A DNA stretch of 64,000 nucleotides from positions 20,515,808 through 20,579,807 of the forward strand of contig NC_088301.1 of the NCBI RefSeq assembly GCF_032854445.1, in the 5' to 3' direction. Positions 13,201-24,579 of this stretch are shown here, in pieces; positions within the stretch are counted from its first letter, which is position 1; each line of letters opens with the position of its first letter. Position numbers and translations under genes: made by a program. This stretch comes from Liolophura sinensis (taxonomy: Eukaryota; Mollusca; Polyplacophora; Chitonida; Chitonidae). The notes under the pieces were generated by a model. That model was not told the origin of the DNA, made no database searches, and worked only from the letters and a program-made list of their open reading frames with translations.

Positions 13201-15255
13201 CATAATTTAAACCCAGTAAACGTGAAGTTAAGACTGTCTCAATTCAGTTTAAAACAGGTACTTGATCTTGGGGCCAGATAAGATGAACAGATAGATAAGT
13301 CGATTGACTCACTGACAGGCGAATAAGCCGGCTTTCTCACAGACGAATAAACCAACTGACTCACTGACAGACGAATAAGCTGACTGATTCACTATCAGAC
13401 GAATCAGTCGACGGATTCACACATGAAACGAGTCGACTGACTCACTGACAGACGAGCACGCCGACTACCTGACACACGAACAAGTGGGGTGAGAGCATAG
13501 CGGGAATATGCAGTGAATAATATCAAACCTTTACGAATCCACTTCACTTCCGGCAGAGGTTTCGCCACTTTCACCTCACACGTCAGAATCTGAATGGTTG
13601 CCTGACTGACCGGGTCTGTGGGGCCAGACGCATACACTGTCTGTGGTCTCACTGTGGACATCACAATGTAGGTTTAGAATTCAACTCGTCACTGTTTATC
13701 AATCTATCTACCTCTTGTCTTGTGCTTAACGCTGTACTCAAGAACATTTTCAGCGGTGGAACAGCGGTCTGTCGTTTACTTACCTAGTCTATCTACTTTT
13801 TTGTTTTGTGTTTAATGCCGTGCTCAAGAATGAATAATTATGGCTTAACGCCACATCGGCAATTTCTCAGCCTTTTCGTGGCGGCCGTGCTCAAGGACAT
13901 GGGTGGGGAATATCCGTAATAATATGGATCTGAATCTACACCCCCCCCCCCCCCCCCGCCTCACCCTCCGTGTTCAAATGTGCTTCACACCAAGACTGAA
14001 GTCTTAAAGAGACTATACCAGACATTTTTTTTTTCAAAAAATCGATCACCTCAAATATAATCTTTCCTGTTATTTGAAAATAGTCCAAATGATTACCTTT
14101 CACAAAATACCAACCTCCTCTAAGCACATTTTACTGTTCAAAATCCTATAATTTATAAAGTAGATCGAATTTTTTCAAACTTTAGAATACATTTTAAACT
14201 ATAATTAGTCCTGTATGCAGTAGCTACATGTAGGTCTACCTATATAGGGATTTTTACGGTTGATTTTTTTTCCGAAATAATATTATCTTCCAGGGACTGA
14301 ATCATAGCATTGAGAATCAGCATTGCTGTTGATGGCAAACCCGAACCTTGCTCACCCCTCGTAATTTGATCGCTATATGGCGGAGCTATATATAAAATAT
14401 TTGACTTACAGCCAGTACGCCATAATAAAGCCAATAAATATAATCAGTTTATTGGAAACCGTTATGACATTTCCGAGCTGTTCCGTGCAAATACATGCAG
14501 GCATAAGAATTAAACCTCATATCTATATATATATATATATATATATGTTTATCGAGAGTTAAGCCATGTTATTATTTATTAATTTGATTGCGTTTTACGC
14601 CGTACTCAAGAATATTTCACTTATACGACGGCAGTCAGCATTATGGTGGGTAGAAACCGGGCAGAGCCCGGGGGAAACCCACGACCATCCGCAGGTTGCT
14701 TGCAGACCTTCCCACGTACGGCCGGAGAGGAAGCCAGCATGAGCTGGACTTGAATTCACAGAGACCGTATTGGTGAGAGACTCCTGGTTCATTACGCTGA
14801 GCCAGCGCGCTAGCCAACTGAGCCACGGATGCCCCCAGGGTTAAGCCATGATGGGCTTATCATTCATTTTCGTTCATGTCAACGGTACATGAAAGTAAAT
14901 AGGCTTTCATACCTAGTACATTAATATTCATTACTTGGGCGTCGGCAGGGCTGGTAGAATAGTAACAGCGGTACTGTCCGTCATCCGACAACGTCACGGA
15001 GCTGACGGCAACTGATTCGCTGTCCTGTCTCTGTGTAACCACATACTTTGATGACGTGACGGAGTTCGTGACGACACCACTTCGGATGATGATCCGCTTA
15101 CTGTCCCAGTGTTCCCAGATAAGATTTGTGGAGGGTATCTTGTTACAGCTGAGTGTGATGGTTGATCCGGGTACTGCCGGGATTGTGACACCGGACACCG
15201 CATTAGCTCCCAGGGTCACAAGAAGCACAGTGACCAGGCACAGCCCACCAGCCAT
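1223..15255 (-). CDS. Five-Ig-domain transmembrane adhesion/recognition protein (nephrin/Kirrel-like plan)
   Basis: Ten coding exons, in transcript order: 15255-14913, 13651-13529, 12054-11866, 10846-10532, 10212-10011, 9041-8959, 8286-8070, 5523-5432, 3059-2920, 1984-1223. All junctions have GT/AG and compatible phases, giving 821 residues. The start is the ATG at 15255, which opens a hydrophobic signal peptide (MAGGLCLVTVLLVTLGANA). Ig1 is one exon; Ig2 is split over exons 2+3; Ig3 is one exon with the CD80-like C2-set look (LLCTARGARPAADISW); Ig4 is split over exons 5+6 (HDSGTYRCHV); Ig5 over exons 7+8 (DYRSVICNAS). Paired Cys and core Trp are visible. A helix at about residues 536-561 (IPICLLLIIVFIALFLV) precedes a roughly 260-residue Ser/Thr-rich tail with scattered Tyr, ending EPVYF, a class II-type PDZ ligand. 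Five Ig domains plus TM matches Kirrel/Roughest, where the protein acts in cell-cell recognition; orthology is inference. The gene is interrupted by many SINEs and junction-linked repeats. Confidence 0.85.
2612..2690 (+). mobile_element. SINE family 1, 3' end fragment
   Basis: 'tagtacggcgtaaatcacca' followed by 'atcaaataaataaataaatg' marks the 3' tail of a family 1 SINE. Confidence 0.6.
2831..2970 (-). repeat. Tandem duplication across the transmembrane-exon donor
   Basis: Two adjacent, similar blocks (2904-2970 and 2831-2903). The first contains the last 51 coding bases of Ig-gene exon 9 and its donor GTAAGCC; the second is a degenerate copy with its own donor-like GTAAACC. Confidence 0.8.
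3543..3790 (-). mobile_element. SINE family 1, near full body
   Basis: Antisense tail, body and part of the head are all recognisable (gtgttttacgccgtactcaa onward). It lies in Ig-gene intron 8, facing the plus-strand fragment at 3848-3984. Confidence 0.75.
3848..3984 (+). mobile_element. SINE family 1, 3' half
   Basis: Begins in the body (cttgcggaggttgtgggttt) and ends in an (AAAT)n-type tail. Opposite in orientation to the SINE just upstream. Confidence 0.7.
5117..5345 (-). mobile_element. tRNA-derived SINE, family 2
   Basis: Shares with 59065-59170 and 61385-61530 the segment read on the minus strand as 'CTTGCCTTCCACAAATACGG' and 'CACACGTGGGAAAGTTCGTC'. A B-box-like GGTTCGATC is present upstream. 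A short family 1-like tail (5063-5112) abuts it. Confidence 0.5.
5785..6400 (+). mobile_element. Dispersed repeat R1, carrying a nested SINE
   Basis: Similar to 45245-45575 over 'ttagaacagcccggtttggt', 'gcaaacgcaaaacgactatt', 'agcagccataaa'-type blocks and a shared 'cctttttcagtc' end. The match is interrupted at 6085-6350 by a SINE. No coding potential; family unknown. Confidence 0.65.
6089..6349 (+). mobile_element. SINE family 1, full length, inside repeat R1
   Basis: Starts 'ggggcctccgtggccgagag' (A-box region), has 'gcggtcgctgtgagtttaag' (B-box region) and ends 'caccaatcaaataaataaat'. It splits repeat R1 and is flanked by short 'agctgg' direct repeats. Confidence 0.85.
7716..7868 (+). 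mobile_element. SINE family 1, 5' half
   Basis: tRNA-like head and body start (gggggcccagcggccggggt; gcggtcgccttgggttcaag). It breaks off in a poly(C)/poly(G) tract at about 7865. Confidence 0.6.
8676..8980 (-). repeat. 33-bp minisatellite spanning an exon-intron junction
   Basis: About 9.5 tandem units read on the minus strand as GATAACACTGGTTGTGCATT then GTAAGTATCAATT. The first unit straddles the 3' end of Ig-gene exon 6 (boundary 8959/8958): its first 20 bases are coding, the rest is the 5' splice site. Units 3-5 and 6-8 form a 99-bp higher-order repeat. Confidence 0.9.
9836..9939 (+). mobile_element. SINE family 1, 3' half
   Basis: 'ataatgctggccgccgtcgt' through 'ttgagtacggcataaaacac' to an (AAAT)n tail; the head is absent. 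Confidence 0.7.
10380..10446 (+). mobile_element. SINE family 1, 3' end fragment
   Basis: 'gagtacggcgtaaaacacca' followed by an A/T-rich tail; body missing. Confidence 0.55.
12422..12690 (+). mobile_element. SINE family 1, full length
   Basis: Head 'ggggcctccgtggctcagtt', B-box region 'gagttcaagctcaagctggc', body and tail are all present. The tail has a partial internal deletion near 12635. Confidence 0.85.
12817..12960. mobile_element. MITE-like inverted-repeat element (144 bp)
   Basis: Starts caggg-cccagtttcaca and ends in the inverted counterpart (tgtgaaactgggtcctg). The inner parts are also partly palindromic (gtacatgtgcgattatcgca). No coding capacity; a non-autonomous DNA transposon pattern. 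Confidence 0.7.
13270..13500. repeat. Degenerate 36-40 bp tandem repeat
   Basis: About five units around 'actgactcactgacagacga'. In Ig-gene intron 2, ending about 30 bp from the exon 2 donor. Confidence 0.65.
14523..14547. repeat. (AT)n microsatellite
   Basis: About 25 bp of alternating AT in Ig-gene intron 1. Confidence 0.9.
14576..14838 (-). mobile_element. SINE family 1, full length, with target-site duplications
   Basis: A complete antisense copy from tail to head (ctgagccacggatgccccc), flanked by identical 11-bp direct repeats gttaagccatg at 14558-14568 and 14840-14850. It lies in intron 1 of the Ig gene. Confidence 0.92.
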
Positions 15256-16024
15256 CACATTGACAAACCTGCATATAAATTATATGAATCAATATGCCAC
15301 ATTGCAACAGTTGGATTACAGGATTGGACAGTAACTGTCAACACAAACAAAAAAACCTCCATATACACTAATTTGTACTGTGTTTAAATCAAATTCACTG
15401 GAATGGTTGAGCGCGTATGAAAATTAATGAACTAACAGTCCAATATATTCATAGTATATTCATTTGATTCTTGTTTAAAGGAGAAGAAAACTTTTAAAAT
15501 GACGCCATAGGTTGAAAAGAGCACATTTTTCTCTATCTGGTGGGTGCCTGCTGCATAATTTTGCAATTTTTCCTCGTCATACACGTAAAGCCTGAAAACG
15601 GTAAAACTGGCATAAATCGCGTCCATCGTGTCCTCCATCTTTAACACCCTGTAATTTATGCTGGGGGTGTGTTATCTCTCAGCCAATGTGAGTCGTTAAA
15701 ACTGCCGGCTTGTTCGTGTAAACTCTGAACCTACGTCCAACATTCCGGTTTCCCGATTCTCAAGCGAAAAACAAACTGTATTTTTCGCTACCGGGGAAGA
15801 AGAGTTCTACCGGAAATGTACGAGCTGCACTTCGACGGTTTCCGAAGGCAATTCTCCTCCTAACACAGAAGACTTCTTCTTAGGCTAGTTCTTAGGCAAA
15901 ATGGAGTCGCCCACAGCGGATTTTGGTGCTGACTTTATTTATAATTTATCATTTTGAGGTACATATTAGAAGTTTTATGGCATGCACCTGCGAGGAAATG
16001 CATACTCTTTTCAGTGGCATTTGT

Positions 16025-16360
16025 TTGATATTTAAATTTTCTTCTCGTTTAACGTAATATTCAAGAATATTCAACCTATATGCGAGGGCGGTCGTTTTTT
16101 GTGAGTCATGGTGAGACGGGAATTACAGGGATTAACCACCGAGCTTTGAGGAGTTAGTGAAGAGCTATCCCATAGGTGTATCTTTGACATACTGATTCGC
16201 ACTTCACTTTGGTGGAACGGCCACATGACTGTAACTGAACGCTTGTTATCACCCCTAAGGCCTCACTAATCATGGCAGTTGGATAATCTACAAATTTTCT
16301 GTACGTGTAAAGTCGGGATTTAACCCGCAGCTCGTATATCCTAGCGGATGATATATGCGA
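16025..16360 (-). mobile_element. Possible diverged tRNA-SINE
   Basis: A tail-like 'tttaacgtaatattcaagaa' at one end, and at the other a minus-strand GGGTTAAATCCC that resembles a B-box. In Ig-gene intron 1. Confidence 0.35.
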
Positions 16361-16797
16361 AGGCATATGCCCATCTAATTTCTTATTAAGGGGAAAATCT
16401 GGAGAGACATTGTGCTACAATTCCATTACCATGAAGCCAAACTATCTGCATTTTTATAATCGACTGGATTTTAATAACTTATATGAAGGGAACAAATGGC
16501 TTATATTGTTGTACTATCATATAAGCCGTGTTATAGTGAGATTCAAATTTCTTTTCAAACATCGTTTTTCCTTTTTAATAGACTACGTAATATAAATATT
16601 AATATTAACCTATTGCTCGAACCATCCGACCGATACCCAAGAATCACCTGTCCAAAAATACCATATACGGTTATAAATCTGTTTTAAAAAAGGCCCGTTA
16701 TAACATGTATGGATTCCAGGCTAATTCGGAGAAGTTATATCGGAAATTTTTAAATTTATGTGAACCTGCACAAAAATTTATATAAAAATTCATTTTT

Positions 16798-17262
16798 GGA
16801 CAGGCAGAGAGACGAGCTGACGGGCAGGCAGGCAGTCAGACGAGTGGACAGGCAGGCAGGCAGGCAGGTAGACAGACGAGTGGACAAGCAGACAGATGAA
16901 AGGAGTGGCAGGCAACCGATTGGACAGGCAGGCTGTCAACAGATAGGCAGATAGACGAGTGGACAAGCAGGCAGACAGACGAGTGGACAGGCTGGCAGAC
17001 AGACGAGTGGACAGGCAGACCAGCAGACAGACGAATGGACAGTCGGGCAGGCAGACGAGTGAACAGGCAGGCAGACGAGTGAACAGGCAGGCAGGCGGGA
17101 GGACAGGCAGACAGAGGAGAGGACAGGCAGACAGACGAGTAGGCAGACAGACGAGTGGACACACAGACAGACGAGTGGACACACAGGCAGAGGAGAGGAC
17201 AGGCAGACAGACGAGTGGACAAGCAGACAGACGAGTGGACAAGCAGACAGACAAGATGGTCC
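16798..17262. repeat. GACAGGCA/GACAGACGAGTG minisatellite
   Basis: About 20-24-bp purine-rich units built on gacaggcagacagacgagtg. Several frames on both strands are open because the units lack stops. In Ig-gene intron 1. Confidence 0.9.
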
Positions 17263-18105
17263 GACAGGCTCAACTTAATATTCCCCCATCGATTTTGCGA
17301 AAGCATGGAATTCAAATCGCGGTATCATTCATACAATATCAATGTTGACAATAGCCAATCCCTCTTCGTGGTAGTTTTAAACATTTTAAGGAATACAAAT
17401 GCTACAAGAGTTGTCTGAATAGGAGGAATCCAATATCACATTGAAATGATAAAATTCTCACGTATTATCCATAGCTAAAATTTCACATATTTGTATTTCA
17501 GTTGCTTTTTTCAATATTCACTGGCCACGTTACAGGTGTATAACCTGGTGAGTTATCGTATAAATACTGCCTTAAAACATTCGTGATGGTGTTACATGAA
17601 GTTTTTGTTAGGGGAGAGTTCGTGCCATTCACAAAATTTAAATATACTTGTCGCTGTTACTGACACGTTGATCTGTCGCATATGCTGTGTTATATAGTAA
17701 AACCATAAAACTATAAACACTTCCATCGCATTCCACGGGCATGGGAGAAAGGAGTGTATACAGGGTGAAACACATATTGTTAGTTTAAACTCCACTGCCT
17801 GGAACAATGTTGTCACACACATGCAGTTGCCCGAGTATTATAAGGCGCTTAGGGAAAATATAAGGCGCTCAGGAAAATTACATTGTCATACATGCGATCC
17901 ACCTTTGTTTGTAATAAAAAAAAAACATGCAATAGTTTTTATTGATTTAAATAGCTTTTAAGACAAAATCTGTAGACACTTTATCGGAGAATATATGACA
18001 TCATGTGACTGATGATGTATTTGATACGTTAAACTTCCGTAAAACATAAAGGAGTAAAACGAAATATAGTGCAGAAAAAAAAAACTCAAAAACAATAGGA
18101 CCTAC

Positions 18106-18330
18106 CTGTGCTGATGAGGCTGTAACACATTGACAGGAAGACGGTGCTGAAGTCAGAACACGGGAGGCGTGCTCGCCTCAACTCCGTCGTGTTTACACAA
18201 TGTCATTGTTTAACGAAGTATACTGCTGTAAAAACGACACGACATTCTTGTAGAGGTTAATAGAGGAGACCCATATACGCACTGACTATACACCACCAGC
18301 ACCGGAGAAGACGTGGGTCGGGGATCTCAG
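18106..18330 (-). other. Candidate 5' untranslated exon of the Ig-domain gene
   Basis: On the minus strand a good 5' splice site (CACAG|GTAGGT) ends at 18106, and an acceptor (TTTATATGCAG) lies just upstream of the Ig-gene ATG at 15255. A spliced 5' leader from here is therefore likely. The 5' boundary of the exon is not visible; 18330 is only an estimate. Confidence 0.35.
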
Positions 18331-19528
18331 GCCTTGTATGTATACATACTGACAACCCTCACTTCTCTAACAGACATATACGCCTTGTGCTTTTTATTCC
18401 GTGAACCCAGGCGCTGATATGCTGACTATCAATTTGGTCCCAGAGAACGAATTACGCCCTTCTGGTGATAAAACCGTGGTGTTACATAACCTACATGTGA
18501 TTAGGCTGCTCTCCCGTCCCCCTCATACTTTCTCCTCAGTTCCCTTTGCTTCTTGTCCCCGTGATTCTCAGATCGGTACACCCAATATCTAGGCCTACAC
18601 ATGCCTTCTCGGTTTGTTGTTACATGTGACTGTTTTTACCGTCACATACAAAACAATGCGACGAATCTGAAGACGGCTTGGATCGCCCACGCTTTTGACA
18701 GTGATTTGCGTTCCAGAGCCAGTTAAGCCAGCGCTGTCGCATGTATTTACGGACACAACGTTTATTTATATCCGACGATTAAAACTTTTGATATGATGTG
18801 TATATATTTTATGTTTTGTGAATCTGCCTATCAAAACTGCAGTATCCGGTATATCCATGTGACCCCACGATTGTCATCGTGATTGGTGGATGGTGTGACC
18901 GTACAAGTCCCCATCATATGGTTAAACTGTTTGACATGATAGGGCAAACAGCGCACGGCAAATGTGAGCTGGAGTATCAGACGTAAAGTCCCTTCACGGT
19001 AAAGCACTGACACAGTATATGACGTCGTCTTAGATACATTCTGTGCTGAGTCAGCAAGCGTAGGGTATTAGTGGTGTTGACAAGCCGTGAAGGCGCTTAT
19101 ACAATGTGAAACACAGACACTAATTACCTTATTTGTTGAATTAAAACCGAGTGATTTTACGCCATGTGACATCTACTGCTGTGTGATTAATGGATAATTA
19201 GCCTCCTTAATACCCCCGAAAAAAACTAGAATTTGACTAGCTAGATGAAGATTCCTCATTCTCTTTGTCGTTGTTGTGAGTGTTTGTTGAACAACCCGAT
19301 TGATTTTCTTTTTTTTTTCTTTTTGAGTTGTGTTTCATGCCGTGCTCATGAATATTTCAATCTTACCACGGCATCGAACAACGCGAGGATGTGTATATAA
19401 ATGTATACATTTTTTGTATGCTGTGTATAATATTACTATTGTATATGAGGCGTTATAATCGACATAATCAGTCGCGTTCGGGAGACGACTCCCGGGACGA
19501 CGGAAAGGGTGCTTCGTTGTAATCTGAA

Positions 19529-19531
<3 letters not shown>

Positions 19532-19578
<47 letters not shown>
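19532..19578. repeat. (AT)n microsatellite
   Basis: About 47 bp of alternating AT shortly upstream of the 24-bp minisatellite. Confidence 0.95.
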
Positions 19579-19581
<3 letters not shown>

Positions 19582-19719
19582 TGTCCTAGTAGTAAAGGAA
19601 TAGTGCAACCTTCAAGTAGAAATCAAGCGGGTTTAATTGTGGTGGAAATGAGTACGGATGTGAAAATAAGTCAGACTTTTATTGGGGGTGAAAGTCAACC
19701 AGATTCCATGAACGGAAAA

Positions 19720-22070
19720 CAACTAGACTATGGAGATGGAAAGTGGCCAATCTCCGGGGATAGAAACCAGCCGGATGTAAGGGATGGAAACCAGCCGGAG
19801 TCGGGGGGTGAAAACCCGCCGGAGTCGAAGGTTGGAAACCAACTGGTGTCAGGGGATGGAAACCAGCCAGCCTCTGGGGATGGAAACCAGCCGGAGTCAA
19901 GGGATAGGAACCAGCCAGTCTCCGGGTGTGGTAATCAACCAGTCTCCACGGATCGAAGCCAGCCGGAGTCGGGGAATGGAAGCGAGTCATTCGTCAAGGA
20001 TGAAAATCAGTCGGTCTGCAGGGATCGAAGCCAGCCGGAGTTAGGAGATGGAAACCAGTTAGTCTTCGGGATGGAAAACCAGACAGTCTTCGGGGATGAA
20101 AACCACTCAGTATCCGAGGATGAGCTGGAGAATGATAACGAGCCAGTCTCCGGGGAAGGAAACCAGCCAGTCCCTGGGGAAGGACACCAGCCAGTCTCCG
20201 GGGAGGAGTCGGAGAATCAAAACCAGCCAATATCCTGGGATGGAAACCAGCCAGTCTCCGAGGATCGAAGTCAGCCGCGGTCGGGGAATAAAAACCAGCC
20301 AGCCTCCGGGGATGGAAACCAGCCAGTCTCCGGGGAAGGAAGCCAACCGGGGACGGGGAATGGAAACCAGCCAGTCTCCGGGGAAGGAAGCCAGCCGGGG
20401 TCGGGGAATGAAAACCAGCCAATCTCTGGGAATGGAAACCAGCCAGTTTCTAGGGATGGATTCCAGCCTGAGTCGGGGTATGGAAACCAGCCAATCTCCG
20501 GGGATAGAAACCAGCCAATCTCCGGGGATGGAAACCAGCCAGTCTCCGTGGATGGAAACCAGGCTGAGTTGGGGAAAGGAAACCAACCAATCTCTGGTGA
20601 TAGAAACCAGCCAGCCTCCGGGGATGGAAACCAGTCAGTCTTCAAGGATGGAACGCAGCCAGTCTTCACGCATGGAAACCAGCCGACGTCCGGGAATGGA
20701 AGCCAACCAGTCTCCGGGGGTGGAAACCAGCCGGAGCCGGGGAATGGAAACCAGCCAGTCTCAGGCGATAGAAACCAGTCAGAGTCGGAAACGGAAATCA
20801 ACCAATATCTGGGGATGGAAACCAGCCAGTCTCCAGGGATCGAAGCCAGCCAGAGTCGGGAAATGGAATCCAGCCAGTCTCTGGGGATGGAATAAAGCTG
20901 GAGTCAAGGGATAGGAACCAGCCAGTCTCCGGGTGTGGTAATCAACCAGTCTCCACGGATCGAAGCCAGCCGGAGTCGGGGAATGGAAGCGAGTCATTCG
21001 TCAAGGATGAAAATCAGTCGGTCTGCAGGGATCGAAGCCAGCCGGAGTTAGGAGATGGAAACCAGTTAGTCTTCGGGATGGAAAACCAGACAGTCTTCGG
21101 GGATGAAAACCACTCAGTATCCGAGGATGAGCTGGAGAATGATAACGAGCCAGTCTCCGGGGAAGGAAACCAGCCAGTCCCTGGGGAAGGACACCAGCCA
21201 GTCTCCGGGGAGGAGTCGGAGAATCAAAACCAGCCAATATCCTGGGATGGAAACCAGCCAGTCTCCGAGGATCGAAGTCAGCCGCGGTCGGGGAATAAAA
21301 ACCAGCCAGCCTCCGGGGATGGAAACCAGCCAGTCTCCGGGGAAGGAAGCCAACCGGGGACGGGGAATGGAAACCAGCCAGTCTCCGGGGAAGGAAGCCA
21401 GCCGGGGTCGGGGAATGAAAACCAGCCAATCTCTGGGAATGGAAACCAGCCAGTTTCTAGGGATGGATTCCAGCCTGAGTCGGGGTATGGAAACCAGCCA
21501 ATCTCCGGGGATAGAAACCAGCCAATCTCCGGGGATGGAAACCAGCCAGTCTCCGTGGATGGAAACCAGGCTGAGTTGGGGAAAGGAAACCAACCAATCT
21601 CTGGTGATAGAAACCAGCCAGCCTCCGGGGATGGAAACCAGTCAGTCTTCAAGGATGGAACGCAGCCAGTCTTCACGCATGGAAACCAGCCGACGTCCGG
21701 GAATGGAAGCCAACCAGTCTCCGGGGGTGGAAACCAGCCGGAGCCGGGGAATGGAAACCAGCCAGTCTCAGGCGATAGAAACCAGTCAGAGTCGGAAACG
21801 GAAATCAACCAATATCTGGGGATGGAAACCAGCCAGTCTCCAGGGATCGAAGCCAGCCAGAGTCGGGAAATGGAATCCAGCCAGTCTCTGGGGATGGAAT
21901 AAAGCTGGAGTCGGAGAATGGAAACCAGTCAGGTTCCAGGGATATACGCCAGCGAGAGTCGGGGGATGAAAACCAATCTTCTGGGATGGAACCCAACGAG
22001 TCTCCGGGGTTGGAAACCAGCTGGATTCGGGGAATGGAAACCAGCTAGTGCCGGGGGACGGAAATCAGTC
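19720..22070. repeat. 24-bp minisatellite array (about 95 units)
   Basis: The unit is ggggatggaaaccagccagt-ctcc and variants. Three or more frames are open over long stretches on both strands (for example GDGNQPVS or GMETSQSP repeats), which follows from the unit having no stop. Unit substitutions hit all codon positions, and the frame shifts inside the array, so coding is not supported. Confidence 0.92.
19894..21907 (+). repeat. 1007-bp direct duplication inside the 24-bp array
   Basis: 19894-20900 and 20901-21907 appear identical wherever I compared them. The step is 42 units minus one base, so the reading frame changes between copies. Confidence 0.9.
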
Positions 22071-22079
22071 TGTGATGTA

Positions 22080-24140
22080 TTCTTATGTTGATATTTTCTA
22101 GAATTATTTTCACGCCGCCAGGATTATTTCACTTTCATATGGTTGCTGTAAGACTGATGTTTATGTTAGGAGAAAACCGCTCTGGTCTGGCTCTGGCTAC
22201 TAATGTCGAGCGCACGAACAATAAGAGCGAACTAATCTGGAACACATTTTAACGCAAAAGCAAACAAGAAAAAAAAAACAGGATATAATATATTTTATGC
22301 TGATTTACTTTGAGCATTTCGCAGGACAGAACCAAAATACACTTTAAAAAATAGTTATAAATCTTTTTAACAAAATGAAATATTATTAAGAGGTCTACTT
22401 TAAATATTTTATTTAAATACAACGTACAACTCCGATAGCTCGATCTGAAGAGGCGTGGCATGCATAAGCATACTCATTTATAAATTTTGTGACAGTTCTA
22501 ATCTTTAAAGAATAGTTTTAAGCAGCCAAATATAATTCTTTAAAGTACATGTACGCCTGGCCTAATTGATTAAGTAAATGATATTTAAGTATCTATTTTC
22601 ATCCTTGAGGAGAAATCTAAAAAAAAATCTGCACATTCAAGGATTTCTTAACGTATTAACAAGGCATGTGTTTCTGTGACACACCCTTTAGACGAGGGCC
22701 TTTGCATAAGCATGCTATATAGTTCCGTAGAAATGGAAAATACTATCCAGCACAAAAATAAATTGTCCACATTTACAGACTGAGCTCTTTGTCGTACACA
22801 ATATGTAGGGCTACCCGAACCATTTAATCGTCTCGCTTATTACATGATAAGGGGTAAGACACTCATTAATATACCTTTAAACACCGGCGAAATCCCTAAC
22901 TGCGTACCGCACGCACAGGCAGAAAACGGTTACAAACGTTAACGGGAACACGTGCAATCGTCGCTCCCGATTGGTTAAAATTGATAATATAATGGCGCTT
23001 TCGGTTTTGTCAATGTGCACGTTTAGCTCACTGTAAAATGCAACATTTTGTCTATAAACCTCATAAAAATAAATAGGTACGCTTTATGTGGGATACTACT
23101 TTATCGCTTCAACTACACATTTGATCTAGTGTTGTTTTGTTTATTTTTTAATATAATCCGTAATTCTGGTAAAAGGATAGAAATTATAAGTTAGTAAATT
23201 GTTGAGTGGAATGTTCAGCACAAACAAGATAAACTGCCGTGCATTTCCCATGCCGCTTTTTCTCAGTAATATAATTTATATGTGAATATTAACACATGAG
23301 AACCAAATACAATACAGTATTAAGATTTTCCCTGCATGTTAAAAATGATTAAGTATGAAAGATTAAGATTAAAGATTACAACAGAGAGAGTAAAACCAGA
23401 GCAGTCAGGACTGTGTGCTAGTAAGCAAATGGTCGCACTAACCAGTAAAATATGGACAACTTTCCTCAGCTTTTTTTATTTTAACTGCTCATGTATATAT
23501 TTTTAGGAGCAAATTACACGTCCCATAGCATCATGGGTTAAGCAGATTAAGGAATATATTAGACGTCACTAGTCTAGAATTACTAAAAATGCAGTATTGT
23601 CATCACATTTAACATAAAAACGATTCCGCCCCAACTCAATGGGCATGTATAAAAAAATGTTGCACACAAAGTCCCAATTTCCCCGGATTTGAAAAGATAT
23701 CACGTCAACCTCAACCAAATTAATGTGTTGCAAAATTGTATAATTAAAGCATCAAGAAAATCAAGTTAAAAAGTAAAAACAAAACTTGTATTTGAACACT
23801 AGCTGTTCTTTTAACATTGTTCTATGCTGTGGAGTGATCCCGCTTTAATTGTATAAGTCATGTGTAAAGTTCATATTACAGTAATCATGTAATAGTGAAA
23901 CGTTACCGTCTAATGTAGTTTACACCAAAGCTGCCCAGTATACTGTTCGCTCCTGCCTTTGCGATGACGTTTAGTGGACGATTTGGCGACTTATTTTACT
24001 CATTAATTGCAAGAGGACAATGGTCGATTCAGCGCATATTTTTCGTTCCTGCCTTTGTGGTGACGTTTAGCGACGTATTTAACTCATTATATATACTCAA
24101 AACAAATATAAACGCGCTAAGTAAATTTATATTGTTTTTC
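22080..24140. other. Intergenic, nothing recognised
   Basis: AT-rich sequence with no convincing exon, repeat or RNA gene between the 24-bp array and foldback element F1. Confidence 0.6.
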
Positions 24141-24142
24141 CC

Positions 24143-24443
24143 CAGCATTAAATAACGTGTTGACTCAACAATTAGGGCAAGTATTCATTATCAACTGTGA
24201 CTTCAGTTTCCACGAGATTTTCGCACTTTAGACAGAGTGATCAATAATCGCAGCACTCAGTACCGAATGTCCACCGTTTGCAGCACAAAGAGCGTGAACT
24301 GTGATTACCGATTTCTCGCAGTTTTCACTCAGCCATACCTCCTGGATTATTGTCCTAAAATGTGAAAATCTGGAGGAAATTGAAGCCACAATTGATAATG
24401 AATACTTACCGTAATTGTAGAGTTAACACGTTATTTAATACTG
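24143..24443. mobile_element. Foldback MITE F1 with about 95-bp terminal inverted repeats
   Basis: The left arm 'cagcattaaataacgtgttg' onward matches the reverse complement of the right arm ending 'cacgttatttaatactg' for roughly 95 bp. The middle is unique. It lies just beyond the cystinosin stop. A half copy is at 41938-42110. Confidence 0.75.
24434..24439 (-). terminator. Possible variant poly(A) signal ATTAAA for cystinosin
   Basis: The only hexamer close after the cystinosin stop is ATTAAA on the minus strand, about 140 bp downstream, inside the terminal repeat of a foldback element (24143-24443). Use is inferred. Confidence 0.3.
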
Positions 24444-24579
24444 AGCGAAACAAAAATAAAACGGCATCATGCGGCCATATTTTTGTTCAGAATGACTGCA
24501 ATAGAACAATGGTCATGTCAGCCTAGAACCGAGTCGCCCTGAAGCGGGAAGAGGTACACCTGTCCCTGTTCCGCTACTG

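Larger units (their letters stand above)
15260..18100. other. Long first intron of the Ig-domain gene
   Basis: No exon seen. Contains the GACAGGCA minisatellite and a diverged SINE; the remainder is unremarkable AT-rich sequence. Confidence 0.6.

Noticed and set aside
16790-17315. Cys-rich 154- and 159-codon minus-strand frames
   Set aside because: Translation of the GACAGGCA minisatellite; several frames are open at once.
19603-20895. 430-codon plus-strand frame as a repetitive protein gene
   Set aside because: The start is only a GTG, the frame shifts between repeat phases before the stop, other frames and the minus strand are equally open, and unit differences ignore codon position.
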